The notes under the pieces are model-generated. The model worked only from the letters and a program-made list of their open reading frames with translations. It was not told the DNA's origin and ran no database searches. Shown here piece after piece: positions 17,335 to 26,211 of a stretch of 64,000 nucleotides of DNA. The position numbers and the translations under genes are program-made. Numbering within the stretch: position 1 is the first letter of the stretch; each line of letters opens with the position of its first letter. The DNA lies in the NCBI GenBank assembly GCA_964428015.1, contig CAYRWR010000007.1, forward strand, positions 1 to 64,000, given 5' to 3'. The DNA is from CAYRWR01 sp964428015 (GTDB lineage Bacteria > Spirochaetota > Brevinematia > Brevinematales > CAYRWR01).

Positions 17335-18335
17335 TCCAGATAAGGAAAATAACAGGCGTAAGAAGAGCCTGATTCTGTGGTCATAGCAGGCTGTTCCTGT
17401 CTGCATTGCTGCTGTGCGTGTTCACAGCGGGGGTGAAAGGTGCAGCCTGCGGGTAAGGAGAGTTTATCCGGGATATTCCCTGGAATGACGTTCAATACTT
17501 TTATATCCTGTTCAATACGCGGGATGGAATGCCACAGATTTCGGGTATATGGATGGCGGGGATGGTCTACCAGAGAGGCTACTGTGCCTATCTCTACGAT
17601 CTTGCCGCTATACATAACCCCGATACGGTCACAAAGCTTGTTTGCCACTGCCAGATCATGAGTGATAAAAATCACTGTCATATTGTGTTTTTTATTGATC
17701 TCTTTTAATAATTTTAATATCTCACTCTGCACCGTAACATCCAGCGAAGTAGTAGGTTCATCGGCTACTAATATAGACGGCGAGTTAGCCAGGGCAATGG
17801 CCACCATTATTCTCTGCTTCATACCCCCGGATAACTGATGAGGATAGGCATTTAGCCAGTCGGCAGGATGGCTGATTTGTACATCCTCCAGCAGGCGGAT
17901 GCAGTCAGCTTCCAGTTCAGTCTCACTACGCCCTGGTTGTTTGACCAGAATAGCTTCACTGATCTGTTCTTTTATTTTCATTACAGGATTGAGGCTGGCC
18001 TGAGGATCCTGAAAAATGTAGGCTATACTTTTTCCACGTATGGCCAGGAGCTGTGCTTTGGAGGGCTCCCGCATATCTATGCCATCTATGAGCAGCTGTC
18101 CGGCCTGGACTTTGGCATTTCTGGGCAGGAGACGCGCCAGGGACAACATGGCTGTAGTCTTACCGCAGCCTGATTCTCCTACCAATCCCAGAATCTCCCC
18201 TTTCTTGACATCGAGATCCATTCCCCGCACCGCCGGCACGGAGCCCCGCATGACTTTTATATCTACGTGTAGATCACGTATGGAAAGTACCAGGTCCTGC
18301 GGGTTCATTTGAGTATTGCCTGCAGACTTTTCCAC
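17331..18335 (-). CDS. Oligopeptide/dipeptide ABC transporter ATPase (OppD/DppD-like)
   Basis: A 334-residue ATPase that powers uptake of peptides or similar solutes. Walker A GESGCGKT, the Q-loop with FQDPQASLNP, signature LSGGMKQR, Walker B ILVADEPTTSLD and the H-loop HD are all intact. The C-terminal extension PAGCTFHPRC with further Cys residues is the zinc/iron-sulphur type tail of the OppD/DppD group. The GTG start at 18335 has GGAG seven bases upstream. An ATG at 18308 that overlaps the previous stop as ATGA is an alternative. It belongs to an operon with an OppB-like permease (20809), but the second permease, second ATPase and solute-binding protein are absent from the window. Confidence 0.92.
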   Translation of the reverse strand: MEKSAGNTQMNPQDLVLSIRDLHVDIKVMRGSVPAVRGMDLDVKKGEILGLVGESGCGKTTAMLSLARLLPRNAKVQAGQLLIDGIDMREPSKAQLLAIRGKSIAYIFQDPQASLNPVMKIKEQISEAILVKQPGRSETELEADCIRLLEDVQISHPADWLNAYPHQLSGGMKQRIMVAIALANSPSILVADEPTTSLDVTVQSEILKLLKEINKKHNMTVIFITHDLAVANKLCDRIGVMYSGKIVEIGTVASLVDHPRHPYTRNLWHSIPRIEQDIKVLNVIPGNIPDKLSLPAGCTFHPRCEHAQQQCRQEQPAMTTESGSSYACYFPYLD

Positions 18336-18958
18336 TTGAGTGCTCCTACCAGTTCGTACATATAGGCTGACATTTTTTTATCTCTACTGGATTTTGACAG
18401 GCTTTTCAGGTAGGTGACACTGAGCTGTACCAACATACCGGATTTTATTTCTTCAGTCACGGCATCCTTATCAAAAATAAACACCATGATAGCTGAATCT
18501 CCCAGTTTGAGATATTCATAATCCGAACCTTTGCGGCTCACTTTCTCTTTGGTATAATCGCTTTTGTTTTGTAGAAATTCCCAGCTGACAGCTAATGAAT
18601 GAAATTTTTCAATCTCAGCGGGAGTGCTGACAATATTAAGAGTCACTACAGCTTCTTCATTGGTCATGATCTTACCTACTTTGAAACTGTATTCATAAAA
18701 TCCGTTGCCCCCATTAAATTCATACTGCATATTGGTCCCGGTGACGCTGTAGCCCTGGAATTCAGGTACATAGGCCAGCAGATTAGTCATGATCTGACTG
18801 AACATCCTGTCCATAGTGTCCAATCCGGTACGCATAGCTTCACCATACTGCCAGTTGAGATAGGCTTTTCTCTGAGCGCTCATACTGGTAGAAATATCAT
18901 CGGCCAGAGCCCAACTACACATAGTCAGCATAAACAGTACCAGGAATAATTTTTTCAT
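18305..18958 (-). CDS. Secreted protein of unknown function
   Basis: A protein of 217 residues with a Sec signal (MKKLFLVLFMLTMCSWALAD), cleavable after ALA. The mature part is mixed: a helical N-terminal half and a beta-rich middle with many aromatic residues (GGNGFYEYSFKVGK), ending in a Ser/Lys-rich helix. No family is recognised. Its ATG overlaps the stop of the metallophosphoesterase gene (ATGA) and its end overlaps the transporter ATPase start, so it is tightly embedded in the operon and made together with both. Confidence 0.7.
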   Translation of the reverse strand: MKKLFLVLFMLTMCSWALADDISTSMSAQRKAYLNWQYGEAMRTGLDTMDRMFSQIMTNLLAYVPEFQGYSVTGTNMQYEFNGGNGFYEYSFKVGKIMTNEEAVVTLNIVSTPAEIEKFHSLAVSWEFLQNKSDYTKEKVSRKGSDYEYLKLGDSAIMVFIFDKDAVTEEIKSGMLVQLSVTYLKSLSKSSRDKKMSAYMYELVGALKWKSLQAILK

Positions 18959-19827
18959 GACGCGTCACCTCTTAATTGTATTTCGGTAATCTCAGGCGGA
19001 CTCCCCAGGCGGAAGGGGATATAATGACTCACCCCTACCCCCCTGGATACATATAAAAGCGTATTGTCTACATCATGTAATCCGGTAATCAGTCTGCGGG
19101 GCAGTTTACTTTTGGTTATGAGAGGCCATCCCAGCAGGGTGATCTGGCCGCCGTGGGTATGCCCCGATAGCACCAGGTCCACCTGACCCGCTACCCGGCG
19201 TATAACGTCAGGATAGTGTGATAAAACCAGCCTAAAAGATGATTTATCCAGTCTGGTCCATTGAACCAATTCCGGGCTGTCATAAGAACGCGGGTCTATG
19301 CCCACCAGCTCTATTTTATTACTACCAATGGTAATATCATGGGTAGAATGGTCCAACAACACGACTCCATTTTGAATCAGACAGTCTTTCAATGCCGGCA
19401 GATTCGTGATTTTACCCTCTGTTTTATAAAACCAGGGATAAAATATATGCAGAAAATTATACTGCCGGTAATCGTGATTACCCAATACAGCGTAGATTCC
19501 CTGTTTTGACTTCAAGGTCTGTAACATACCCCGCAGCATAGGTATACCGTCATCTTTATCAATCAGGTCCCCGGTGAGCAGGACCAGATCGGGAATTTCC
19601 CGGGCCAGGACAGACTGTATACTATGTATTAGGGTGCGCCAACGCCTAACCGGCATCCCTGAAAAGAGATGAGTATCTGTAATATGCAGCACTCTGAAGC
19701 TCCCTTTCAAACGGGAGTTTGCTATACTAAGTTTACTTAGTCGCACCTGATTAGGCTCCAGCACCAGGGCATAAATTAACAGCAACAAGGCCGCTGCCAT
19801 AAGGCCATATACCACAACCATACCCAT
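18955..19827 (-). CDS. Membrane-anchored metallophosphoesterase
   Basis: A 290-residue calcineurin-like phosphoesterase. A single N-terminal hydrophobic helix (residues 4-23) anchors it. The metal-binding motifs appear in order: HITDTH, LLTGDL, VLGNHD, LSHYPD and SGHTHGG. This arrangement matches the YkuE/LpxH-like membrane-facing group; some members cut UDP-2,3-diacylglucosamine or other lipids, others nucleotides. The substrate cannot be read from sequence. It lies between the permease gene (one base apart) and a secreted-protein gene (ATGA overlap). Confidence 0.9.
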   Translation of the reverse strand: MGMVVVYGLMAAALLLLIYALVLEPNQVRLSKLSIANSRLKGSFRVLHITDTHLFSGMPVRRWRTLIHSIQSVLAREIPDLVLLTGDLIDKDDGIPMLRGMLQTLKSKQGIYAVLGNHDYRQYNFLHIFYPWFYKTEGKITNLPALKDCLIQNGVVLLDHSTHDITIGSNKIELVGIDPRSYDSPELVQWTRLDKSSFRLVLSHYPDVIRRVAGQVDLVLSGHTHGGQITLLGWPLITKSKLPRRLITGLHDVDNTLLYVSRGVGVSHYIPFRLGSPPEITEIQLRGDAS

Positions 19828-19828
19828 G

Positions 19829-20809
19829 TCAGGACTCGCTGTAGCGGATACGTGGATCTACCACCGCGTACAAAATATCCGATATCAGTACTCCAATCAG
19901 GGTCAGAAAAGCGGAAAATGTCAGTATAGCCATGGTTACATTATAATCACGCCCCAGAACTGAGGAGAAAAACAGATTCCCCATACCATCCAGATTAAAA
20001 ATCTTTTCTATGATAACACTGCCCCCGATCATAGAAGGCAGAAGAGCCCCCAGTATGGTCACAAAAGGTATCAACGCGTTCCGCAGGGCATGACGGTATA
20101 CCACCCTGCTCTCTCGCAGACCTTTGGCCCGCGCGGTATTAATGTAGTCCTGGTCCAGTACTTCCAGTACCGCTCCCCGGGCCAGCCGGGAATAAAACGC
20201 CAGGCTCCCATAGCTCAATACCGTCACCGGTAATATGGTATGTTTGAGAATATCCCCTACCTTCTGCATAAAAGTCATACTGGAATAACCGTCAGACGAG
20301 ATATACATCAATGGCAGCCAGCCCAGTTTGACACTGAACACTGACATCAGGATATTGGCTACCCAGGGTACGAACAAGGCATACAGCATAAACAGTATCA
20401 CTCCGATGGTCCTGTCCAGCCAGGTATCATGATTAACCGCGGCGGCTAATCCAATAGGTATGGAAATGAAAAAGATAATTAGAAGTGAGACCAGATTGAG
20501 ATAAATAGTCACAGGCAGCTTCTGCATAATGACCTGGGTCACGGGAAGGCCGTACAGTTCAGATTTTCTGAAGTCAAAACGAATAATATCCCAGATCCAG
20601 TAGCCATATTGCACTATAATGGGTTTGTCAAAATGATGCTGTTTACGGTATTCCGCTATATCCTGAGGAGAGATCTTGACAAACGGGCCGGCAGTCTGAG
20701 GGATGCCGCCGTCCTTATCCGCAAGACGCATCACCGCGAAAGTGATAATGGTAATGCCCAGAAGTGTAGGAATAAGTGCCAATAACCTTTTACCGATATA
20801 TTTCAGCAT
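19829..20809 (-). CDS. ABC transporter permease (OppB/DppB-like)
   Basis: About 326 residues from ATG 20809; an upstream in-frame TTG at 20821 has no better site. The first segment LKYIGKRLLALIPTLLGITI is the hallmark start of DppB-type permeases. Six membrane helices follow, with the EAA loop ARAKGLRESRVVYRHALRNA at about 235-254, which contacts the ATPase. The C-terminal EYxxG-like DYNV and DPRIRY end are also typical. Its ATPase partner is probably the OppD-like protein three genes downstream. The genes in between and the missing second half of the transporter are unusual for this family. Confidence 0.9.
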   Translation of the reverse strand: MLKYIGKRLLALIPTLLGITIITFAVMRLADKDGGIPQTAGPFVKISPQDIAEYRKQHHFDKPIIVQYGYWIWDIIRFDFRKSELYGLPVTQVIMQKLPVTIYLNLVSLLIIFFISIPIGLAAAVNHDTWLDRTIGVILFMLYALFVPWVANILMSVFSVKLGWLPLMYISSDGYSSMTFMQKVGDILKHTILPVTVLSYGSLAFYSRLARGAVLEVLDQDYINTARAKGLRESRVVYRHALRNALIPFVTILGALLPSMIGGSVIIEKIFNLDGMGNLFFSSVLGRDYNVTMAILTFSAFLTLIGVLISDILYAVVDPRIRYSES

Positions 20810-20866
20810 TAATAAATCCAATGATTAGTTTTAATATTTTAGTTGAAAAGATGAGTTAACGCAAGA

Positions 20867-23800
20867 TTAGTTTTCCTGTAGAAATCCCAGATTGTGAAGC
20901 TCTGATTTCTGGAAGTTAGTGGGTTCCGCGTCGCCTTTTTTACGGCCGAACAAAGCCAATCCGTTTACTTCTTCTCCGTGAACAATAGGTACAATGAGCA
21001 GTTCAGACAGATCTTTCAGATCCTGAGTAGAAAACCGTTCTTTGAGATAGCGGGTGTTTTCCAGGTCTCCCCGGATGTCGATAGATTTATGCTTTTCAAT
21101 ATAACGGCTCAGTACGGGGTCTTTAACATCCAGCATGACTTCACTTTCAAATCCGTCATTGAGGATAGAAACAAAATCTTCACCCTGTTTTTTATAGATG
21201 GCTACTTTGCTCATTTTCAGGCTGTTCTTGGCCAGATCCTGAGCAACAGCGGCGTATTCTTCCACATTAGTGATAGAAGAAAGCTTTACGGGAGGGGCTC
21301 CGAATATATCTTCAAAATCATTTTGGTTGGAGCCGTTATTCAGATTCTGACTGATCTGCTCCAGATCCTGATCAGATACAGAAACTACTTCTTCCGGAAA
21401 GATCTCTGCAGCAGTCACTTCCATATTTGTTTCTTCATCCAGATCCAGATTAGAAAGATCATCCATGCTAAGGGAGATATCACCTTCATCATTATCTACA
21501 ATATCTTCAATTTCAGGCACGCTGGACATGAGACGGTCTATATCCAGGTCTTCCAGCGTAGGCTCATTATCTGAAACAGGTTCAACATTTTCATTTAAAG
21601 TTTCGGTTTCCGGTTCAAAGGGGGATTCTGAAATTTCAGGCTGTACCATTTCTTCCATATTTATATCAATAGTAGATTCCAGGTTATTGAGTTCATCCAT
21701 ATCCAGAGAAATGTTATCTTCTTCGCCTTCTTCCCCTACTTCAGGGACTGAATTAATGAGATCATCTATATCCAGGTCAAGTTCCAGAGAACTATTATCT
21801 CCTGATGGAATTGCATCTTCCTCTATTTCCACATCCAGATTGGAGAGCTCATCCATACTGAGAGCTATTTCTTCGTCATCATTCATCTCACTGCCTATCT
21901 CAGGCACCTGAGCTACCAGACTATCCACATCCAGGATATCACTTTCTTCTAAATCTGATATGGCGCTGACATCCAGTTCATTTACTTCACTGTCTGTAGC
22001 CTCATTTTCCAGCAATCCTTTTTCACTATCCAAATCCATGATCTCAGGGATTTCAGCCAGGTCAGGGATCTCCATATCAATATCCTGACTGGTCATATCC
22101 CCGCTCTCTATCTCAGTGGGAGGCAGGTCAATTTCAATCTGATTTGTTTCACCTTCTTCCTGTACAGCAGCGATATCTTCCAGATCAGGAATATCCAAAG
22201 AAACTATTGAGTCGCCGTCCACTTGTTGCTGATCAGGGGAAACCAAATGCTCATCATCACCTACTTCAATATCCAGATTAGAGATCTCATCCAGGCTGGA
22301 TAGATCGATATCTTCGGGCAGATCAATATCAGTGATAACGGTCTCCTGAGGTTGGTCGATCAGGGTCTCCTGCATCAGGTCTTCACCGCTGAGTATTTCT
22401 TCCGCGGGACCTTCCCCCAGAATAGACAGGTCGTCATCAATCTCTACGACCCCGTCATCTTCATTGTCTTCAAAGCCTTCTATTTTGTCTTTTTCCAGTG
22501 TCTCAAATACTTCCGTATCCAGATTATCCAGATCCAGGCTGCTCAGGTCCAGTTCGTCAGAGTCGGAGGCAGCTTGCAGATTATTATCTATCCCCAAATC
22601 ATCCAGATCCAAGTCAGAGGTAATCGCTTCCGTATTCCCTTCCAGAGAGAATTCAGAGGCATCAGCCGGCTGTTCTTCCAGGTCCATTCCTGACAAATCC
22701 AGAGCCGGGGTGTCTGTACTTTCCAGTTCTTCCGTTAACTCTGAAAGCCCCAAATCACCGCTGTCCGTACCTATCCCATCCAGATCCAGGCCTTCCAGGT
22801 CCAGATCCATGGCAGGCATCTCTTCCGCAGTGTTTTCTTCCTGTATCTCAGGTAGACCCAGGTCTTGGCTGGGAACGACTTCCTCACTGCCAAAATCCAT
22901 GTCCGGAGTCTGTCCCAGGCTATCCAGATCCAGTTCTCCTTCTTCAAAGGAGATATCCGACATGGCCTGTTCATCTTCATCAGAGACTTCAGTTTCTTCT
23001 TCCGTACCCATAGACTGGAAGGCATCTTCATCGATACCCTGCAGGATGCGGTCCTGTTCCGCGAATAGTTCCGTCTCCAGCTGATTATTGGTAGGCACGC
23101 GGGTTTCCGTGGAATAGCCCAGGTCAATAGCCATGGCTTCTTCTCCCCCGCCGTCGGGCAGCTGCATTTCTTCATAAGTCGATGCTGCCACTTCCAGTTC
23201 ATCTTTTTCAGTGGGCGGCTCCCACATTGCTTCCCCTTCGGTGGTTTGGCCTACTTCTTCCCAGTCCATGCCCGGTTCTTCCGGCAGAGTCTCTTCTTCC
23301 AATGAGTCAAATACGGGTCTGGTTTCTTTAGTAGTCTTGACTCCCAGTTTCTCTTCAAAAACTTTGTCAAAACGCTCTACCAGGCTATTGTCATCAAAGG
23401 TATTGTCAAAATCAGTTTCTGCAGCGGCGGAGCTATCCAGTTCCTTATCCCATATATCCTGGCTGTCTTTAAAATCTTCCTGGGATTGAAAAGCTGTGCT
23501 TTCCAGAGGCTGATCCAGGTCGATATCTTCCAGGCTGAATTCCCCGGCGTCAAAATCATCTGAACCAACGGCGCCGGCAATGTCATCTTCATCAGAAGAA
23601 ATCATACCGGGCATAGTGGTGAAATCCGTATCAGAATTCATGATCATATTTTCAATACCCTGATTGCCGCTACCTTCGGCATAGGTCTTGCCCCGTTCTA
23701 TATCCCTGACCAGCCCTCTGATCTCATCTGAAGGAGGTATGTCATAAGCTGCCCGTGAAGGTGACTCATATCCCCGGTCATTGGATACGGGCAGAGGCGC

Positions 23801-24715
23801 GAATTCATCATCCATATCCACACCGGTATCGTAATTCTGCTGTACATAGTTGTTAACCTGATCGGAATTATGATAAGCGATGAGGGCATAGACTACCAGG
23901 CCCAGCAGGGCCATATTCACCAGGATCATTAGAATAGCTATCCAGGGACGGTAGGGTTTGGAGTTGATATCATAGGCGGCCACTACCCCGTTTATGCGCA
24001 GACGGATCAGGAAGTCTTCCTTGCTCTTCTGCCCCGAAGGGAATTCATCAATACGGCTGAGTGTAGCATTGATCTGTTCGGGACTGTATTTCTTGGTAGT
24101 TAAAAAGATACGGTTATTTTTAGTGCCGGCCAGCTGGATATTCTGCCCTCCGAAGGGCTCCAGGATGCGCTGAGTATCAAAATAGGTCAGCACATAACCG
24201 ATAATCTCGTCGCTTTCCGAATCACGGGGAAATTTCTCACAGATGATAAAATTAGTTTTGTTGGACTGGAAAAGGACGTGAGGCCGCCGGGGATGAATGG
24301 CAAAATGCTCCTTGAGCACAGTGAGATAATCCTGGCTGAGCTTCTTGGTGTCGGCTTCCCTGTCCAGAGTGGACATGAGGATTTTACCGTCCTTATTCAC
24401 TACCTGTATCTTACGGCCGTATTTCATGCCCATCAGCTTTTTCTGAAAATCCGCCACGAAGCGCCGAGTGTCCTCACCCAAGGTATAAGACACAAACAGT
24501 TTCTGAGTCAGCCCGTCGGCACCGATAGCATGGGCTTCCGTGGATGCTGTACCGATGCTTTTTTCCAGAGCGTCCTGAACGTCCTGGTTAAGATGCTGCA
24601 GATAGCTCTGGTACTGCTTGCCGAAGAACCATTTACGGGTCTTGGCAGCGTAGACGATGATCACCAGTGAGCCCAAAGCCAGTACGAGAGCGAAGTACAG
24701 CAGGATCTTTTTCAA
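20867..24715 (-). CDS. Giant membrane sensor-like protein with acidic repeat linker and GAF-like C-terminus
   Basis: A protein of 1282 residues, starting with TTG at 24715 (AGAGGAAA upstream). Helix 1 is at about 3-23. Residues 24-255 look like an extracytoplasmic Cache-type sensor (KIQVVNKDGKILMSTLD). Helix 2 is at about 260-285. Residues 300-1130 are extremely acidic, rich in Asp, Glu, Leu and Ser, with short LDLDDLG-type repeats. Residues about 930-1110 hold three longer repeats with VPEI and SMDELSNLD cores. Residues about 1135-1282 resemble a GAF domain (LLIVPIVHGEEVNGLALFGR). No kinase, cyclase or MCP domain is present. It is 57 bp upstream of the permease gene on the same strand. It could sense and scaffold; function unknown. 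Confidence 0.8.
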   Translation of the reverse strand: MKKILLYFALVLALGSLVIIVYAAKTRKWFFGKQYQSYLQHLNQDVQDALEKSIGTASTEAHAIGADGLTQKLFVSYTLGEDTRRFVADFQKKLMGMKYGRKIQVVNKDGKILMSTLDREADTKKLSQDYLTVLKEHFAIHPRRPHVLFQSNKTNFIICEKFPRDSESDEIIGYVLTYFDTQRILEPFGGQNIQLAGTKNNRIFLTTKKYSPEQINATLSRIDEFPSGQKSKEDFLIRLRINGVVAAYDINSKPYRPWIAILMILVNMALLGLVVYALIAYHNSDQVNNYVQQNYDTGVDMDDEFAPLPVSNDRGYESPSRAAYDIPPSDEIRGLVRDIERGKTYAEGSGNQGIENMIMNSDTDFTTMPGMISSDEDDIAGAVGSDDFDAGEFSLEDIDLDQPLESTAFQSQEDFKDSQDIWDKELDSSAAAETDFDNTFDDNSLVERFDKVFEEKLGVKTTKETRPVFDSLEEETLPEEPGMDWEEVGQTTEGEAMWEPPTEKDELEVAASTYEEMQLPDGGGEEAMAIDLGYSTETRVPTNNQLETELFAEQDRILQGIDEDAFQSMGTEEETEVSDEDEQAMSDISFEEGELDLDSLGQTPDMDFGSEEVVPSQDLGLPEIQEENTAEEMPAMDLDLEGLDLDGIGTDSGDLGLSELTEELESTDTPALDLSGMDLEEQPADASEFSLEGNTEAITSDLDLDDLGIDNNLQAASDSDELDLSSLDLDNLDTEVFETLEKDKIEGFEDNEDDGVVEIDDDLSILGEGPAEEILSGEDLMQETLIDQPQETVITDIDLPEDIDLSSLDEISNLDIEVGDDEHLVSPDQQQVDGDSIVSLDIPDLEDIAAVQEEGETNQIEIDLPPTEIESGDMTSQDIDMEIPDLAEIPEIMDLDSEKGLLENEATDSEVNELDVSAISDLEESDILDVDSLVAQVPEIGSEMNDDEEIALSMDELSNLDVEIEEDAIPSGDNSSLELDLDIDDLINSVPEVGEEGEEDNISLDMDELNNLESTIDINMEEMVQPEISESPFEPETETLNENVEPVSDNEPTLEDLDIDRLMSSVPEIEDIVDNDEGDISLSMDDLSNLDLDEETNMEVTAAEIFPEEVVSVSDQDLEQISQNLNNGSNQNDFEDIFGAPPVKLSSITNVEEYAAVAQDLAKNSLKMSKVAIYKKQGEDFVSILNDGFESEVMLDVKDPVLSRYIEKHKSIDIRGDLENTRYLKERFSTQDLKDLSELLIVPIVHGEEVNGLALFGRKKGDAEPTNFQKSELHNLGFLQEN

Positions 24716-25356
24716 GCTTTCCTCTTTAATAAGTATCAGAGCACAATTACTCTGTTTGATATTTTCGGCAAACCAAGTGAGAATCCTTAGATATTATACA
24801 TAATATTTACAAAAAAATACAGGGCTTTTTAATTAGGCTATAAAACAGGCTGCACAGTTCCGTAGAACAGGTGTTTCAGGGGAAATTAAGACTGCTAAAA
24901 CGAAGAGGAGGTAGTCCCCCTACCCGGCCCTGGGATATTGAGACTGTGAATGATTAGAGATGGTTCCTTTTCCCCAGGCGACTTCCGTCGCGGCAGGGCT
25001 GTCTAGCCTGGTGCCCCTGGGGCGGTTATCCCTTCTCACATGAGTGTCTGGAGCACAGATTCAGTTTATAGGGAGCAGTAGGCATGATACCGACTACGTC
25101 CCGGTGCCGTTGTGTTAACGTTCCGCGGGGGTACAGAAGCATCGCTGTGGTAGCGACATCACCTGTTTTTACAGAGTCTATTGTTGAGAAAACACCATAG
25201 TATTAATTAGGGAGTTAAGATGGAGATTCCTGAGACTTTATCAGTAGTGATGAATGCCTTTCAATTTTATGTGAATTACATTAAAATAAACTATTCCTTT
25301 ATGAATTCTTGATTAATCAGTACAAAAAGGTGAAATAAACAGCAGGAGTGATACGG
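24716..25356. other. Long intergenic region with a repeated or structured element
   Basis: 640 bases with no coding signal between divergent genes. The middle, about 24976-25150, is GC-rich and shares collinear blocks with 58222-58400 (listed separately). The flanks are AT-rich. Confidence 0.6.
24976..25150. repeat. Diverged intergenic element, copy A
   Basis: Three blocks match copy B (58222-58400) in the same order and almost the same spacing: GGCG-CTTCCG-CGCGG (CTTCC at 24982), ATCCCTTCTCAC at 25028, and TTAACG-TCCGCG at 25115. The spacings are 46 and 87 bases here and 44 and 89 in B. The sequence between them has drifted. It could be a non-coding RNA, an old non-autonomous mobile element or a REP-type unit. 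Confidence 0.55.
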
Positions 25357-26055
25357 ATGAAAAATTTTGCTTTTACTGCTATTTTGTTTCTTGGTTTTCA
25401 GGCTATCTATGCAGTTACCCAGACCCGTCCGTCTTATCTGGACCGGGAAGCACAAATCGTCCTGGTGGGACATGCAGACAAAGGTCAGACCCTACCCCTG
25501 GTGGTGTTTCTGCCCTACACTACTTCTGATGCCCGTCATTTCTTCCAGGCCGTGAGCAGCTGCCAGCCCTGGGATGCCTACGTGGCGCTTATCCCCTATG
25601 GTGTGACGCAGAGAGAACACTACCTGCCTGATTTCTGGTCCTATATTCAGTGGTATGAAAAGCGAATTCTGGTTGATATAAAAACAGCCCAGGCTCTTTA
25701 CCCAATAGATACCAACCGCATTTATATGGAAGGCTTCTCCCTGGGGGGCGATCTGGGCTGGGCTTTTATGATCAGGCACAAAGAACTCTTCGCCGGAGCA
25801 TTGGTCAATGGATCCCGCTGCAGCTATCCCGTCACAGACAAAGATCTCAGATACCTCCTGGAACATCATAGAAAAATTATCCTTACCATAGGTGACCATG
25901 ATATGCAGGACCGCCGTAACGGCATGTCGGTAGCTGCCGGTAAACTAAAAAAAGCCGGGGTAAAGCATGTCTATTATCCCTTCCCCGGTGATCACACTAT
26001 CCCCTCCGAAGTGCAATATCGGGAATTGCTGCTTTGGCTGACAAATACGGATTAG
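25357..26055 (+). CDS. Secreted alpha/beta hydrolase
   Basis: From ATG 25357 (AGCAGGAG eight bases upstream) it has 232 residues; a GTG nine bases earlier is possible. The Sec signal is MKNFAFTAILFLGFQAIYA. The fold markers are clear: the nucleophile elbow GFSLGG, an Asp in GDHD and the His in GDHTIP form a Ser-Asp-His triad. The overall shape resembles small esterases of the PHB-depolymerase/feruloyl-esterase group (VVFLPY near the N-terminus). The exact substrate is unknown. It is a single gene with a strong terminator after it. Confidence 0.85.
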   Translation: MKNFAFTAILFLGFQAIYAVTQTRPSYLDREAQIVLVGHADKGQTLPLVVFLPYTTSDARHFFQAVSSCQPWDAYVALIPYGVTQREHYLPDFWSYIQWYEKRILVDIKTAQALYPIDTNRIYMEGFSLGGDLGWAFMIRHKELFAGALVNGSRCSYPVTDKDLRYLLEHHRKIILTIGDHDMQDRRNGMSVAAGKLKKAGVKHVYYPFPGDHTIPSEVQYRELLLWLTNTD

Positions 26056-26142
26056 TTAAAATTCATTTTATTTGGTTTTTCATATTGTACTATTCTATAT
26101 AAAGAGCTACCCTCACCGGGATAATATAATTTGTATATAAAA

Positions 26143-26176
26143 AAACCGTCTCTTTTTTTGAGACGGGTTCTTTTTT
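26143..26176 (+). terminator. Rho-independent terminator after the hydrolase
   Basis: AACCGTCT pairs with AGACGGGTT around a T-rich loop and a run of T follows; on the minus strand it also ends in T, so it could serve the ankyrin gene too. Confidence 0.85.
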
Positions 26177-26211
26177 GTATCATGTTTGCTTTAAAATAAT
26201 TTATAGCTGTT

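Noticed and set aside
22464..23084. Plus-strand Ser/Arg-rich frame opposite the giant sensor
   Set aside because: It is the complement of the acidic repeat codons; composition follows from the minus-strand gene.
24841..25200. tRNA, tmRNA or RNase P RNA in the GC-rich intergenic region
   Set aside because: No cloverleaf, CCA end or known core motif was visible; only the collinear similarity to 58222-58400 could be supported.
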